Shown piece by piece: positions 7,289 to 14,252 of a DNA stretch of 64,000 bases. The stretch is from Scytonematopsis contorta HA4267-MV1 (lineage in GTDB: Bacteria > Cyanobacteriota > Cyanobacteriia > Cyanobacteriales > Nostocaceae). The notes beneath the pieces were generated by a model. It was not told the DNA's origin. It saw only the letters and a program-made list of their open reading frames with translations, and did no database searches. Where the stretch lies: NCBI GenBank assembly GCA_019359035.1, contig JAHHIC010000109.1:124001-188000 (forward strand). The letters are read 5' to 3'. Every line of letters starts with the position of its first letter. Position 1 is the stretch's first letter. The position numbers were made by a program, and so were the translations under genes.

Positions 7289-8497
7289 TACAGATTCAAT
7301 TATGGGGGAACCATCTGCTTTAATCCAAGCAATTTGAGGTATACCCTTATCGTGTGCATATTGTCTCATTTCTTCAGCACTTCTTCCTCCTAAATCCATT
7401 TCTACGCGCACTAAATGGGTCGAATCCCTCAGCTTTTGCGCGTATGCAAAGGCGATTGTGTAAACACTTGCTGTTTCTGGTACAACTAACCAGTTACTGG
7501 CAGGAGTTGATTGTGGTAATTGCTGACAAGATAATAAAACCTGGTATAAATCTTCAACAAAAAGCACAAATCCGATACCAGGAATATTATGATTTTGAGG
7601 ATGATATTGTCCTAAAAGTTGGTCATAACGACCTCCTCTTCCTAAAACTCTTGTTTGATTACAAGCATTGCTAACTACTTCAAACACGATTCCTGTGTAA
7701 TAGTCAAAAGTTTGTACCAAGCTCAGGTCTAGGATAATCGGGAAATCACCACGGGATTGCAGCAATTCGACTAAAGATTTGAGGTTATCAACCGCTTCTT
7801 TTTGCCCAATGTCTAAGCCCAAACGACTAACTTGTTCTAAAACATGTGCTGGTTTACCTCGCAAATCCATCATAATTCTTGCTCTTTCCCGCAATTCTTC
7901 GCTTAGGGGCAAAGAATCGATACTAATACGGTCGAGATGAGCAATCGCGCTTCTAACTTTGGGTTGCAAATGAGCAGGAAAGGCATTAAAAAGGGAGCGA
8001 GTGATTCCTGCTTCCCCTAAAATTAAATGCCAAGGCTGCAACCGAACACCTTTTAAGCAATCAGCAAGTAAAAGCAGAATTTCCGCATCAGCGAGCAATC
8101 CAGCACCACCAAGTAATTCAACCCCAGCTTGAAAAAATTCTTGCTGGCGATTTTGGCTATTTTCCCTTATTCGTTGGAAAACGTTGGCATTGTAATACAA
8201 ACGTTGAGGATAATTAATACCCGTCATCCGAGAAACAGCGGTACGAGCAATTGAGGCTGTGAGTTCAGGACGCAACCCCAATTCTTCGTCATCCATACTT
8301 GATTGCAGTTGAATCACCACCGAGCGTTCAATAGCACCCCCAGCCATGAGGGTGTCCATCCTCTCCAGAGTTGGGGTAATAATCTGGTGATATCCCCAGC
8401 GATGAAACACCTGCTGTAACCTGTCTTCAATCCAGCGTTTTTGAGCCACATCATTAGGTAACAAATCTCTGGCACCCGCTGCTGGTTGATAAACCAT
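7280..8497 (-). CDS. hisZ: ATP phosphoribosyltransferase regulatory subunit HisZ
   Basis: 405 residues with a class II histidyl-tRNA-synthetase-like fold: N-terminal AAGARDLLP, motif-2-like ELTASIARTAVSR, and a GGRYDQLL loop. HisZ lacks tRNA charging and pairs with the short-form HisG to make the first enzyme of histidine synthesis. A true HisRS is distinguished by its C-terminal anticodon-binding domain and HisA motifs, which look degenerate here. Only 3 bp separate it from the upstream J-domain gene, indicating an operon. The last codons and stop come from a tandem repeat, so the C terminus ends in a repeat-derived VNC. Confidence 0.88.
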   Translation of the reverse strand: MVYQPAAGARDLLPNDVAQKRWIEDRLQQVFHRWGYHQIITPTLERMDTLMAGGAIERSVVIQLQSSMDDEELGLRPELTASIARTAVSRMTGINYPQRLYYNANVFQRIRENSQNRQQEFFQAGVELLGGAGLLADAEILLLLADCLKGVRLQPWHLILGEAGITRSLFNAFPAHLQPKVRSAIAHLDRISIDSLPLSEELRERARIMMDLRGKPAHVLEQVSRLGLDIGQKEAVDNLKSLVELLQSRGDFPIILDLSLVQTFDYYTGIVFEVVSNACNQTRVLGRGGRYDQLLGQYHPQNHNIPGIGFVLFVEDLYQVLLSCQQLPQSTPASNWLVVPETASVYTIAFAYAQKLRDSTHLVRVEMDLGGRSAEEMRQYAHDKGIPQIAWIKADGSPIIESVNC

Positions 8498-8500
8498 AAT

Positions 8501-9481
8501 TTATTTTTTCTTCCCACCAAAAAAACCAAACAAACCGCCGCTCCCTGCTGACTTATTTGGTTGCTTACCCCCAGTTCCAGAACTATTTCCAGAATTTGGG
8601 GATGAAGTTACCTTAGAACCACCTGGTTTTTGTCCCAGAATTTGTTCTATTTTACGTTTCCCCTCCAACGCCATTTCGTCTTTGGGGTCAAGTTGCAGGG
8701 CACGGTCAAAGTGAACTTTTGCACTTGTGGTAAGATTTTGCTTCAAATAGACCACTCCAATCAAGCTATGGCATCGACTATTATTTGGTTCAAGCTTGAG
8801 AGCATCTTGTAATTCCACCCTAGCTGGTGCGAATTGATTCTTTGCCATTAATTCTTGGGCACGGCGTATATACTGCGACCCAGCCGATTCTTCTTTTGGA
8901 GCAGGTGGTGCTGGTGTTTTATTTATTGCTTTGGGTGCAGCACTAGCTCCATTGTTAATTTTTGCTGCTGGGGGTGGTGGTGCTGATGCTCCTGCAAATT
9001 TTTTGCCTGCAGTTCGCATCAAGTAAACCAAATTCAACTCGCTAATTTGGGAAATCTTTTGTACTACCTGGTCTAAAGATTCGTACTGAGTTTCGGCAAT
9101 TTTAGCTAGTTCAGTTTTATAAACATGTTCGACATTTGGAGCCGCAGCTAACTGTCTTGCCAAATCCGAGTGAAATTCTATGGAAGCAGATTCTTGTACC
9201 AAACGCTTACCCATTTGCGATAGCACTGCACTATAATCAGCACGAGTCCGGTCTTGAGACAATTTTTCGTAAGCTGGGTTAGCTAACTTTGATAGTAACT
9301 CACTAGCTAGGACTTTTTCGGTATCGCTAGCAGTTTTCATACTATCAGGATGCAAGCGACGAGCTATTTTTAGATAGCACTTGCGAATTTCTTTTGCATC
9401 CGCATCCACAGAAACACCCAAAACAGCATGGTAATCTGTGAAATCATATTTAAATAGTCCGCGTTCTATTTTTATAGACAT
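8501..9481 (-). CDS. J-domain protein with C-terminal TPR repeats
   Basis: 326 residues. An N-terminal J domain (about 14-80) has the HPD tripeptide at 44-46 needed to stimulate Hsp70/DnaK. A middle helical section leads to an Ala/Pro-rich linker (about 168-200). At least two TPR units (about 202-275) and a Gly/Ser-rich basic tail (FGFFGGKKK) follow. No Gly/Phe or zinc region is present, so it is a type III co-chaperone, probably recruiting DnaK to a TPR-bound client. It sits upstream of hisZ with a 3-bp gap. Confidence 0.85.
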   Translation of the reverse strand: MSIKIERGLFKYDFTDYHAVLGVSVDADAKEIRKCYLKIARRLHPDSMKTASDTEKVLASELLSKLANPAYEKLSQDRTRADYSAVLSQMGKRLVQESASIEFHSDLARQLAAAPNVEHVYKTELAKIAETQYESLDQVVQKISQISELNLVYLMRTAGKKFAGASAPPPPAAKINNGASAAPKAINKTPAPPAPKEESAGSQYIRRAQELMAKNQFAPARVELQDALKLEPNNSRCHSLIGVVYLKQNLTTSAKVHFDRALQLDPKDEMALEGKRKIEQILGQKPGGSKVTSSPNSGNSSGTGGKQPNKSAGSGGLFGFFGGKKK

Positions 9482-9594
9482 AAAGCTGTATATAAGCCAA
9501 GTATTTTTGTAAGAGTGTTACCAGTTTACTCGCCTCATACAAAAAATGAAGATTTTAATGTATTAGTCATAACTCAGTGTGTACGTATTTTACT

Positions 9595-9622
9595 GTAGAG
9601 ACGTTACATGTAACGTCTCTAC
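9595..9622. repeat. 28-bp GTAGAGACGTTACA palindrome overlapping a stop codon
   Basis: A perfect copy of the palindrome. Its right end supplies the TAG stop (9619-9621, minus strand) of the inositol monophosphatase gene. Confidence 0.9.
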
Positions 9623-10431
9623 ATATGTAACCCTCCATTTTTAACCCCTAGCAATTCGTGGCTTAATTTATAGTGGAGGTGGCCATTGGTTGCTAAGATT
9701 CTGCCTGTTTCCATTTTGAAAGCGGAGCCATCGTAAGCTGTTACTTTACCTCCTGCTTCTTGTAGCAAAATTATACCTGCTGCCATATCCCAAGGTGAAA
9801 GTCCTCTTTCCCAGTAACCGTCAAGTCGTCCACAGGAAACATGAGCTAAATCAATAGAAGCTGAACCACTACGCCTTACTCCTTGAGTTAGATGAGTCAG
9901 ATGGCAAAATTCAGCGTAGTTATTGTCACTTGTTTCTCGACGGTCGTAAGCGAAACCAGTAACGAGCAGACTTTTTTCTAATTCGGAAGTTTTGGAAACT
10001 CTTATGGAATGTCTGTTTCGGGTTGCACCTAAATCTCGTGCGGCTCTAAATAATTCATCATGAAAAGGGTCGTAAATAACACCAACCTCAGGGATACCGT
10101 TAATTAGTAATCCAATGGAAACGGCAAAAAAAGGGTACTGATGAGCAAAATTAGTTGTGCCATCCAATGGGTCAATAGCCCAGAGAAATTGATTATCTTG
10201 ATTTCCTAATTTACCTGATTCTTCTGCGAGGATTGAATGTTCGGGAAAATGTCGGTGTAATATGTCTAAAATTACTGTTTCTGAGGCTTTGTCTGCGACA
10301 GTAACTAAATCACCAGGTCGTCCTTTTTCGGTAATTGCGTCTTCTACTTTTCCTAAGTAACCTTGTAGAACTGTACCTGCTGCCATTGCGGCTTCTGTGG
10401 CGATATCTAAAAATATTTGTAGGTTTGTCAT
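9619..10431 (-). CDS. Inositol monophosphatase family protein
   Basis: 270 residues from ATG at 10431. The metal-dependent phosphatase motifs are present: EES in the N-terminal half, DPLDGTTNF and the later SPWDMAAG. The family hydrolyses inositol-1-phosphate or related sugar phosphates; in cyanobacteria some members may act on histidinol phosphate or fructose-1,6-bisphosphate. The frame is open to 10485, but the added 18 residues (rich in N, S, T, Q) are translated GTTGACT repeats, so the inner ATG is preferred. The last residues (LHM) and stop come from a 28-bp palindrome. Confidence 0.85.
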   Translation of the reverse strand: MTNLQIFLDIATEAAMAAGTVLQGYLGKVEDAITEKGRPGDLVTVADKASETVILDILHRHFPEHSILAEESGKLGNQDNQFLWAIDPLDGTTNFAHQYPFFAVSIGLLINGIPEVGVIYDPFHDELFRAARDLGATRNRHSIRVSKTSELEKSLLVTGFAYDRRETSDNNYAEFCHLTHLTQGVRRSGSASIDLAHVSCGRLDGYWERGLSPWDMAAGIILLQEAGGKVTAYDGSAFKMETGRILATNGHLHYKLSHELLGVKNGGLHM

Positions 10432-10437
10432 TGGTTT

Positions 10438-10475
10438 GGTTTGGTTGACTGTTGACTGTTGACTGTTGACGGTGG
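10438..10475. repeat. GTTGACT tandem repeat
   Basis: Units of GTTGACT lie immediately upstream of the phosphatase start. They remain in frame with that gene, making a false or optional N-terminal extension. Confidence 0.8.
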
Positions 10476-10662
10476 AATTTATCAATTATCCGTCAAATTA
10501 ACCGTGATGAAAATCGTTATATCTAAAGAGACGTTATATCTAAAGAGACGTTACATTGTTCAAGATACTTTATATTAAGATGCGACGTTGTGCTTATTCA
10601 TAAACAGTTAATTAGCTTTATAATCAGCTTCAAAGATTATTTGTACTATCGGAGTGTGTAAT

Positions 10663-10980
10663 ATGACTCAACTATCTTCCAATCGGACACCACGTCGGGG
10701 AAGAGTATTTCCAGAACGCCAATTGTCACCCGAAGAAAAAGCGCGTCGTAGGGCTGAAAGCGAAGCATTTGCTCAACGTTGTACGGTAATTTTTGATTCT
10801 GTGAAGCATGAATTAATTAAAGACCACTACGACTGGTTTATTATTATTGAGCCAGATAGTGGAGAGTACGTTATGGATGTAGATAAAACAGTTGCTTCAC
10901 AAAAGGCTAATGATAAATTTGGTGAAAAAATGCGTCTCATGATGCGTCTAAATGAGACTGGAGCTTGTGGCAGAATATGA
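10663..10980 (+). CDS. Conserved hypothetical protein paired with an aspartyl protease
   Basis: 105 residues, function not recognised. The start ATG 10663 is preferred over an upstream GTG at 10654 because GGAG ends 9 bp before it. The N terminus is basic and arginine-rich (RTPRRGR, KARRRAE), followed by a compact part with WFIIIEPDSGEYVMD. There is no membrane segment. Its stop codon overlaps the start of the next gene (ATGA), which implies translational coupling. Tightly coupled small-protein/retropepsin pairs like this are common in cyanobacteria; a toxin-antitoxin-like or processing relation is possible but unproven. Confidence 0.75.
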   Translation: MTQLSSNRTPRRGRVFPERQLSPEEKARRRAESEAFAQRCTVIFDSVKHELIKDHYDWFIIIEPDSGEYVMDVDKTVASQKANDKFGEKMRLMMRLNETGACGRI

Positions 10981-11354
10981 TTTTAGGTGAGTTTAACAAT
11001 AAAGGAGAGTTAATTTTTGAAGTGGGCTTAATTGCTGCTGATGGAGATGTTCTTCCAGTTAATGGGCTTCTCGATACGGGCTTTAGTGATTGGTTAGCTA
11101 TCGATAATCAGGATGCAGAAAGTTTAGGGTGGCTACTTATAAATGAGCCGGAACAAATGAAGACTGCACGGGGATTAGCTCAGTTTAATCTTTATCAAGG
11201 TAGTGTGTTTATAGATGGAGAAGAATTTACAATTCCGATTTTAGGAGGAGATGAAATTGAAGATATTCTTTTAGGTGTAAATTGGTTGCGGACAAAAAGA
11301 TTGGTAGCTGATTTTCCAGAGGGGGTTTTGACTCTAGGGAGACATTCTAACTAG
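10977..11354 (+). CDS. Retropepsin-like (clan AA) aspartic protease
   Basis: 125 residues. The catalytic motif LLDTGFSDWLAI matches the D-T/S-G-(S/A) signature of single-domain retroviral-type aspartic proteases, which act as dimers. A second conserved block, GVNWL, near the C terminus corresponds to the hydrophobic-hydrophobic-Gly-psi-loop region. ATG 10977 overlaps the TGA of the preceding gene by 3 nt, so the two are coupled. The substrate is unknown; the coupled upstream protein is an obvious candidate. Confidence 0.82.
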   Translation: MILGEFNNKGELIFEVGLIAADGDVLPVNGLLDTGFSDWLAIDNQDAESLGWLLINEPEQMKTARGLAQFNLYQGSVFIDGEEFTIPILGGDEIEDILLGVNWLRTKRLVADFPEGVLTLGRHSN

Positions 11355-11366
11355 GAATGCTATCCT

Positions 11367-11600
11367 TTAAGAGGGTGTTAATAAAGAGAATGTTAAGTAT
11401 TATTTGCACCACAAGCCAGGGAATAAATTCCCTGTCTAAAAGCTGAAGTCCTCTAAAAGAGGACTGAATAATATATTAAAAAAAAGATATTTTATAAAAC
11501 TTAAGATACTTCCAAAAACTTTGCTTTTTATTAGTCCTCTTTAGAGGACTTTAGCTTTAAGACAGGGAATTTATTCCCTGGCTTGTAGTCTACTACGTTA
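11367..11600. repeat. MITE-like element, long nested inverted repeat
   Basis: About 230 bp. The left end resembles CTTTAAGAGGGTGTTAATAAAG. The left arm contains AAGCCAGGGAATAAATTCCC and AAGTCCTC, mirrored on the right by GAGGACTTTAGCTT and GGGAATTTATTCCCTGGCTT. Related copies are at 36896-37212 and 51199-51292. No ORF is present. Confidence 0.8.
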
Positions 11601-11608
11601 ATTTGACT

Positions 11609-12196
11609 TTAACGATTTTGTCGCCGAAATTCTGCTGGAGAAACGCGCATTGGTTTGTCTGGATTCCAAATACCTTGTCCCATTAATCTCGACCATTGTT
11701 GAGCGCGTTCGAGACGTAAATCATATTTATTATTTGGTGACCGTGGAGCAAATAGAGCTAGTCCATCTTTAACTAGTTGCTCATTTAATAATACTTCATC
11801 TTTCCAAACGTAAGCCAGATTTCGTCCGATTTTGTCTTTTGGTTGCAAGTCAAATTCTAATCTTACGGATTGTTGTTCGCTACCAATCAGTTTATCGAGG
11901 GTTTCTCTAGCTCCATCACCCCAAGGACGCTGACGTATATCTGGTGCATCAATACCGATTAAACGCACCTGGGAAATTAAATTAGGTTGGTCACCCATAC
12001 CCAAAACTTCCAAAGTTTGCCCACTTACCACCCGTGCTACTTTTACTTGAACTTGTAAAGGTTGTTCTTCGACGGGCTTTTTTTGCGATTGACAACCCAT
12101 TAAACAAAAAAGGGTAATAAAAATAAGGAAATAAGATAAAAGTCTTTTTTCCTTTTTTAATCCCCAATTCCCCATTCCCCATTCCCAATTCCCCAT
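11609..12196 (-). CDS. Thermonuclease-family (SNase-like) lipoprotein
   Basis: Up to 195 residues. A hydrophobic segment ends in lipobox L-M-G-C, giving a membrane-anchored exported protein. The domain that follows is SNase-like, with VRLIGIDAPD, the following RPWGDGA and a KIGR motif, matching the Ca2+-dependent nuclease core (family knowledge). All candidate start codons (12196, 12175) lie in a tandem repeat, and the first 12 residues (MGNWEWGMGNWG) are translated repeat, so the true start is uncertain. It follows the [2Fe-2S] ferredoxin gene by 7 bp. Confidence 0.8.
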   Translation of the reverse strand: MGNWEWGMGNWGLKKEKRLLSYFLIFITLFCLMGCQSQKKPVEEQPLQVQVKVARVVSGQTLEVLGMGDQPNLISQVRLIGIDAPDIRQRPWGDGARETLDKLIGSEQQSVRLEFDLQPKDKIGRNLAYVWKDEVLLNEQLVKDGLALFAPRSPNNKYDLRLERAQQWSRLMGQGIWNPDKPMRVSPAEFRRQNR

Positions 12197-12200
12197 TTAT
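12166..12200. repeat. CCCCATT/CCCAATT tandem repeat at a gene start
   Basis: Heptamers CCCCATT and CCCAATT encode the first residues of the nuclease gene in its minus-strand frame and supply its start codons. Confidence 0.8.
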
Positions 12201-12203
12201 CAC

Positions 12204-12572
12204 TTAATCCTCATCCAACGGTAAACCAACTCGAACTTTACCTTTCCCGAAATATCGCCCAAACTGAAGTTCATAAACTTCATCTTCGTCTTGGGTTTCT
12301 ACTTCTAAATCGGAACGGGCATAGCTCACACACAATAAAGCATACCCTTGTTGGCGCAAATCGTAAGATAATCCTACCGCTTCTGGTTGATAAATTTCGC
12401 CAGATATTACTCGTACTGCACAAGTGGTACAAGCTCCGTTTCGACAGGAAAACGGTAGGTCTATCCCCTGTTTTTCCCCTGTATGCAGAATATAACGGTC
12501 TTCTGGTACCTGGAAAGTGTGTTCAACCCCTTTAGCGCGGTCGCGAACTTTTACTGTGTATGTACGAGACAT
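12204..12572 (-). CDS. Plant-type [2Fe-2S] ferredoxin with C-terminal extension (FdC2-like)
   Basis: 122 residues. The cluster ligands C43, C48, C51 and C81 follow the CxxxxCxxC...C pattern (SCRNGACTTCAVR). After the domain there is a C-terminal extension of about 25 residues that includes FGRYFGKGKV. Typical PetF is about 98 residues. Extended ferredoxins in cyanobacteria and plants include the FdC types, and this most resembles FdC2; that assignment is an inference. The nuclease lipoprotein lies 7 bp downstream, so the two are probably cotranscribed. Confidence 0.8.
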   Translation of the reverse strand: MSRTYTVKVRDRAKGVEHTFQVPEDRYILHTGEKQGIDLPFSCRNGACTTCAVRVISGEIYQPEAVGLSYDLRQQGYALLCVSYARSDLEVETQDEDEVYELQFGRYFGKGKVRVGLPLDED

Positions 12573-12611
12573 GGTGGTTTTAGCTTTTTGGATGGAATTT
12601 TTTTTAATCTA

Positions 12612-12640
12612 TTGCAGTTTAATAAATTTTATTGTAAGAT
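12612..12640 (+). promoter_or_regulatory. Sigma-70-type promoter of tRNA-Ser
   Basis: TTGCAG at 12612-12617 and TAAGAT at 12635-12640 are separated by 17 bp. Transcription would begin near 12647, about 11 bp before the tRNA. Confidence 0.7.
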
Positions 12641-12657
12641 AAAAGCTTGTAATGCCT

Positions 12658-12744
12658 GGATAGGTGGCCGAGTGGTTGAAGGCGCAGCACTGGAAATGCT
12701 GTTTGGGAGCAATCTCAACGTGGGTTCGAATCCCACCCTCTCCG
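12658..12744 (+). tRNA. tRNA-Ser (GGA)
   Basis: 87 nt with a long variable arm typical of class II tRNA-Ser. The anticodon stem is CAGCA/TGCTG around loop CTGGAAA, giving anticodon GGA. The T arm is GTGGG-TTCGAAT-CCCAC. The acceptor stem pairs GGATAGG with CCTCTCC, leaving one T-C mismatch at the fourth pair. The discriminator is G and CCA is not encoded. A consensus-like promoter lies just upstream. Confidence 0.93.
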
Positions 12745-12773
12745 TTTAAAGAAGTTACACATAGAATAAAAGC

Positions 12774-12944
12774 AAACCCCACCCCCAACCCCCTACCCCG
12801 CAAGCGGGGAGGGGGCTAAGATGTTTGACTCAAAAACATAAAACATTTGATTTGTTGTTATCGAAACAGTATTATATGCCGATGAACCGTATAAAATCGT
12901 AGCCCCCTCCCCGCTTGCGGGGTAGGGGGTTGGGGGTGGGGTTT
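12774..12944. repeat. Large G/C-rich inverted repeat (AAACCCCACCCCCAACC arms)
   Basis: Arms of about 44 bp (12774-12817 and 12901-12944) are nearly perfect complements. They contain CCCCGCAAGCGGGG, itself a palindrome, and flank about 80 bp of AT-richer sequence. The related elements at 16411 and 56429 share the C-run/G-run ends. A transcript in either direction would form a very stable hairpin. Confidence 0.9.
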
Positions 12945-12961
12945 TTATATTTGCCCTAGTG

Positions 12962-14236
12962 TCACAACAAAGAGAGTTGAGTTACTGATTGTTTAACTAC
13001 ATAAACAGCAGGACTTTTAATTTTTATTATCTTTTCCTCATTCACAGCCCTGTTTAACCAATCCTGTAACTGTGCTTGTCTAACACCCAAAGATTCAGCC
13101 AGAGTTTTGATATCCTTAGGTTTTTGCAATTGATTAAGGATAAAAGGTAAAACAGCTTCATAAATTTTTGTCCCTGGTACAGCAACCTGCGACGAATAAT
13201 TTTCCGAAGCAATTTCCACTGTTTCTACATCAGAGTTCTCTGTTGCAACATCAGAAGAAACCTCAGACATTGATTCATTTGCAGCTTCTTTTGCAGCTTC
13301 TTTTAAAATATCCCTTAACTCACCATCCCAAGGTTCCACAGGAAAAGGTTTTGCTCCCTGAAAATGTAATTGTTTATTTCCTTCCGAAACAGTAGGATGC
13401 ATTCGCACAAAAACTGAGATATTTTTCAGCTTAGAAAGGGCTTCTATTGCACCCGACCAAGTACCACCTTTACCAACAGAAGTCTCAACAACCAGAGCAT
13501 AATCAGCTAAACCATATATATACTTGTTTCGACCCATCGCATTACCAGTATTAAAGCCAGCTTCTGGGTCATAACTAGAAACTAAAGTTAACTTACCCTC
13601 TTTAATATAAGAGCGATATTTTCCATTAACCGCAGCTCTAGTTAAACTATCCGCTAGCACACCCACAGCAGTTCCCCCAGCAGCCAAAACACCCAACATC
13701 GCAGCTTGGTCTACCCCACGCGCTCCACCAGAAATTATCTGAAGTCCTTGTTTGGCAGATGTTTGAGCGACTTTTTCTGTGTAACTAAATCCTTCTTCAT
13801 TCACCTCACGAGAACCAACTATAGCCAAACCACCTTCAGATAATAATGCTATGTCCCCTACTCCATAGAGAATCGCTGGTGCTAAATGCTTCAGTTGTTG
13901 CTTAAGGCGTTTGGGATATTGTTTATCGCTGCGTCCTAATATCCATAGTCCTTGATTTGTCCATTTTTCGACTGCTAAACTGAGCATTGCACCCCGTTCT
14001 AATAGAGCTAATAGTCTATCGGGATGGAGCTTTTTATCTGTAATAGGTTGTAATTTTTCTTGGATTGTTGGTGATAATAAATCTGATGGACGTAAAGAAT
14101 TTTCTCGCAGCCACTCGGTGAAAGAATTATATTCACCTAAAGTCAAAGGTTGGGGTTCAACTTGACGATTTTGTCCAAAGCTAGCACATAATAATAAAAT
14201 TGCTTGAGTATCTGCTGGGAGTACATGGTTATCCAT
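12962..14236 (-). CDS. DprA-like Rossmann-fold protein with C-terminal winged helix
   Basis: 424 residues. An N-terminal helical part (1-100) precedes a DprA/Smf Rossmann domain (about 120-300) with GSRE (141-144), SGGARGVDQAAM (159-170), GRNKYIYGLAD (225-235) and ETSVGKGGT (241-249). A Ser/Glu-rich linker leads to a winged-helix-like end (about 355-410). DprA binds ssDNA and loads RecA in transformation; here the linker and the RecQ partner suggest a specialised paralogue. It follows the RecQ-like gene by 16 bp on the same strand, so the two form an operon. I cannot tell whether the genome has a separate canonical dprA. Confidence 0.8.
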   Translation of the reverse strand: MDNHVLPADTQAILLLCASFGQNRQVEPQPLTLGEYNSFTEWLRENSLRPSDLLSPTIQEKLQPITDKKLHPDRLLALLERGAMLSLAVEKWTNQGLWILGRSDKQYPKRLKQQLKHLAPAILYGVGDIALLSEGGLAIVGSREVNEEGFSYTEKVAQTSAKQGLQIISGGARGVDQAAMLGVLAAGGTAVGVLADSLTRAAVNGKYRSYIKEGKLTLVSSYDPEAGFNTGNAMGRNKYIYGLADYALVVETSVGKGGTWSGAIEALSKLKNISVFVRMHPTVSEGNKQLHFQGAKPFPVEPWDGELRDILKEAAKEAANESMSEVSSDVATENSDVETVEIASENYSSQVAVPGTKIYEAVLPFILNQLQKPKDIKTLAESLGVRQAQLQDWLNRAVNEEKIIKIKSPAVYVVKQSVTQLSLL

Positions 14237-14252
14237 TATTTTGAAATATCTA

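Noticed and set aside
12609-12803. Minus-strand ORF across the tRNA-Ser
   Set aside because: It is the antisense of the tRNA and repeat arms; no similarity or ribosome-binding site.
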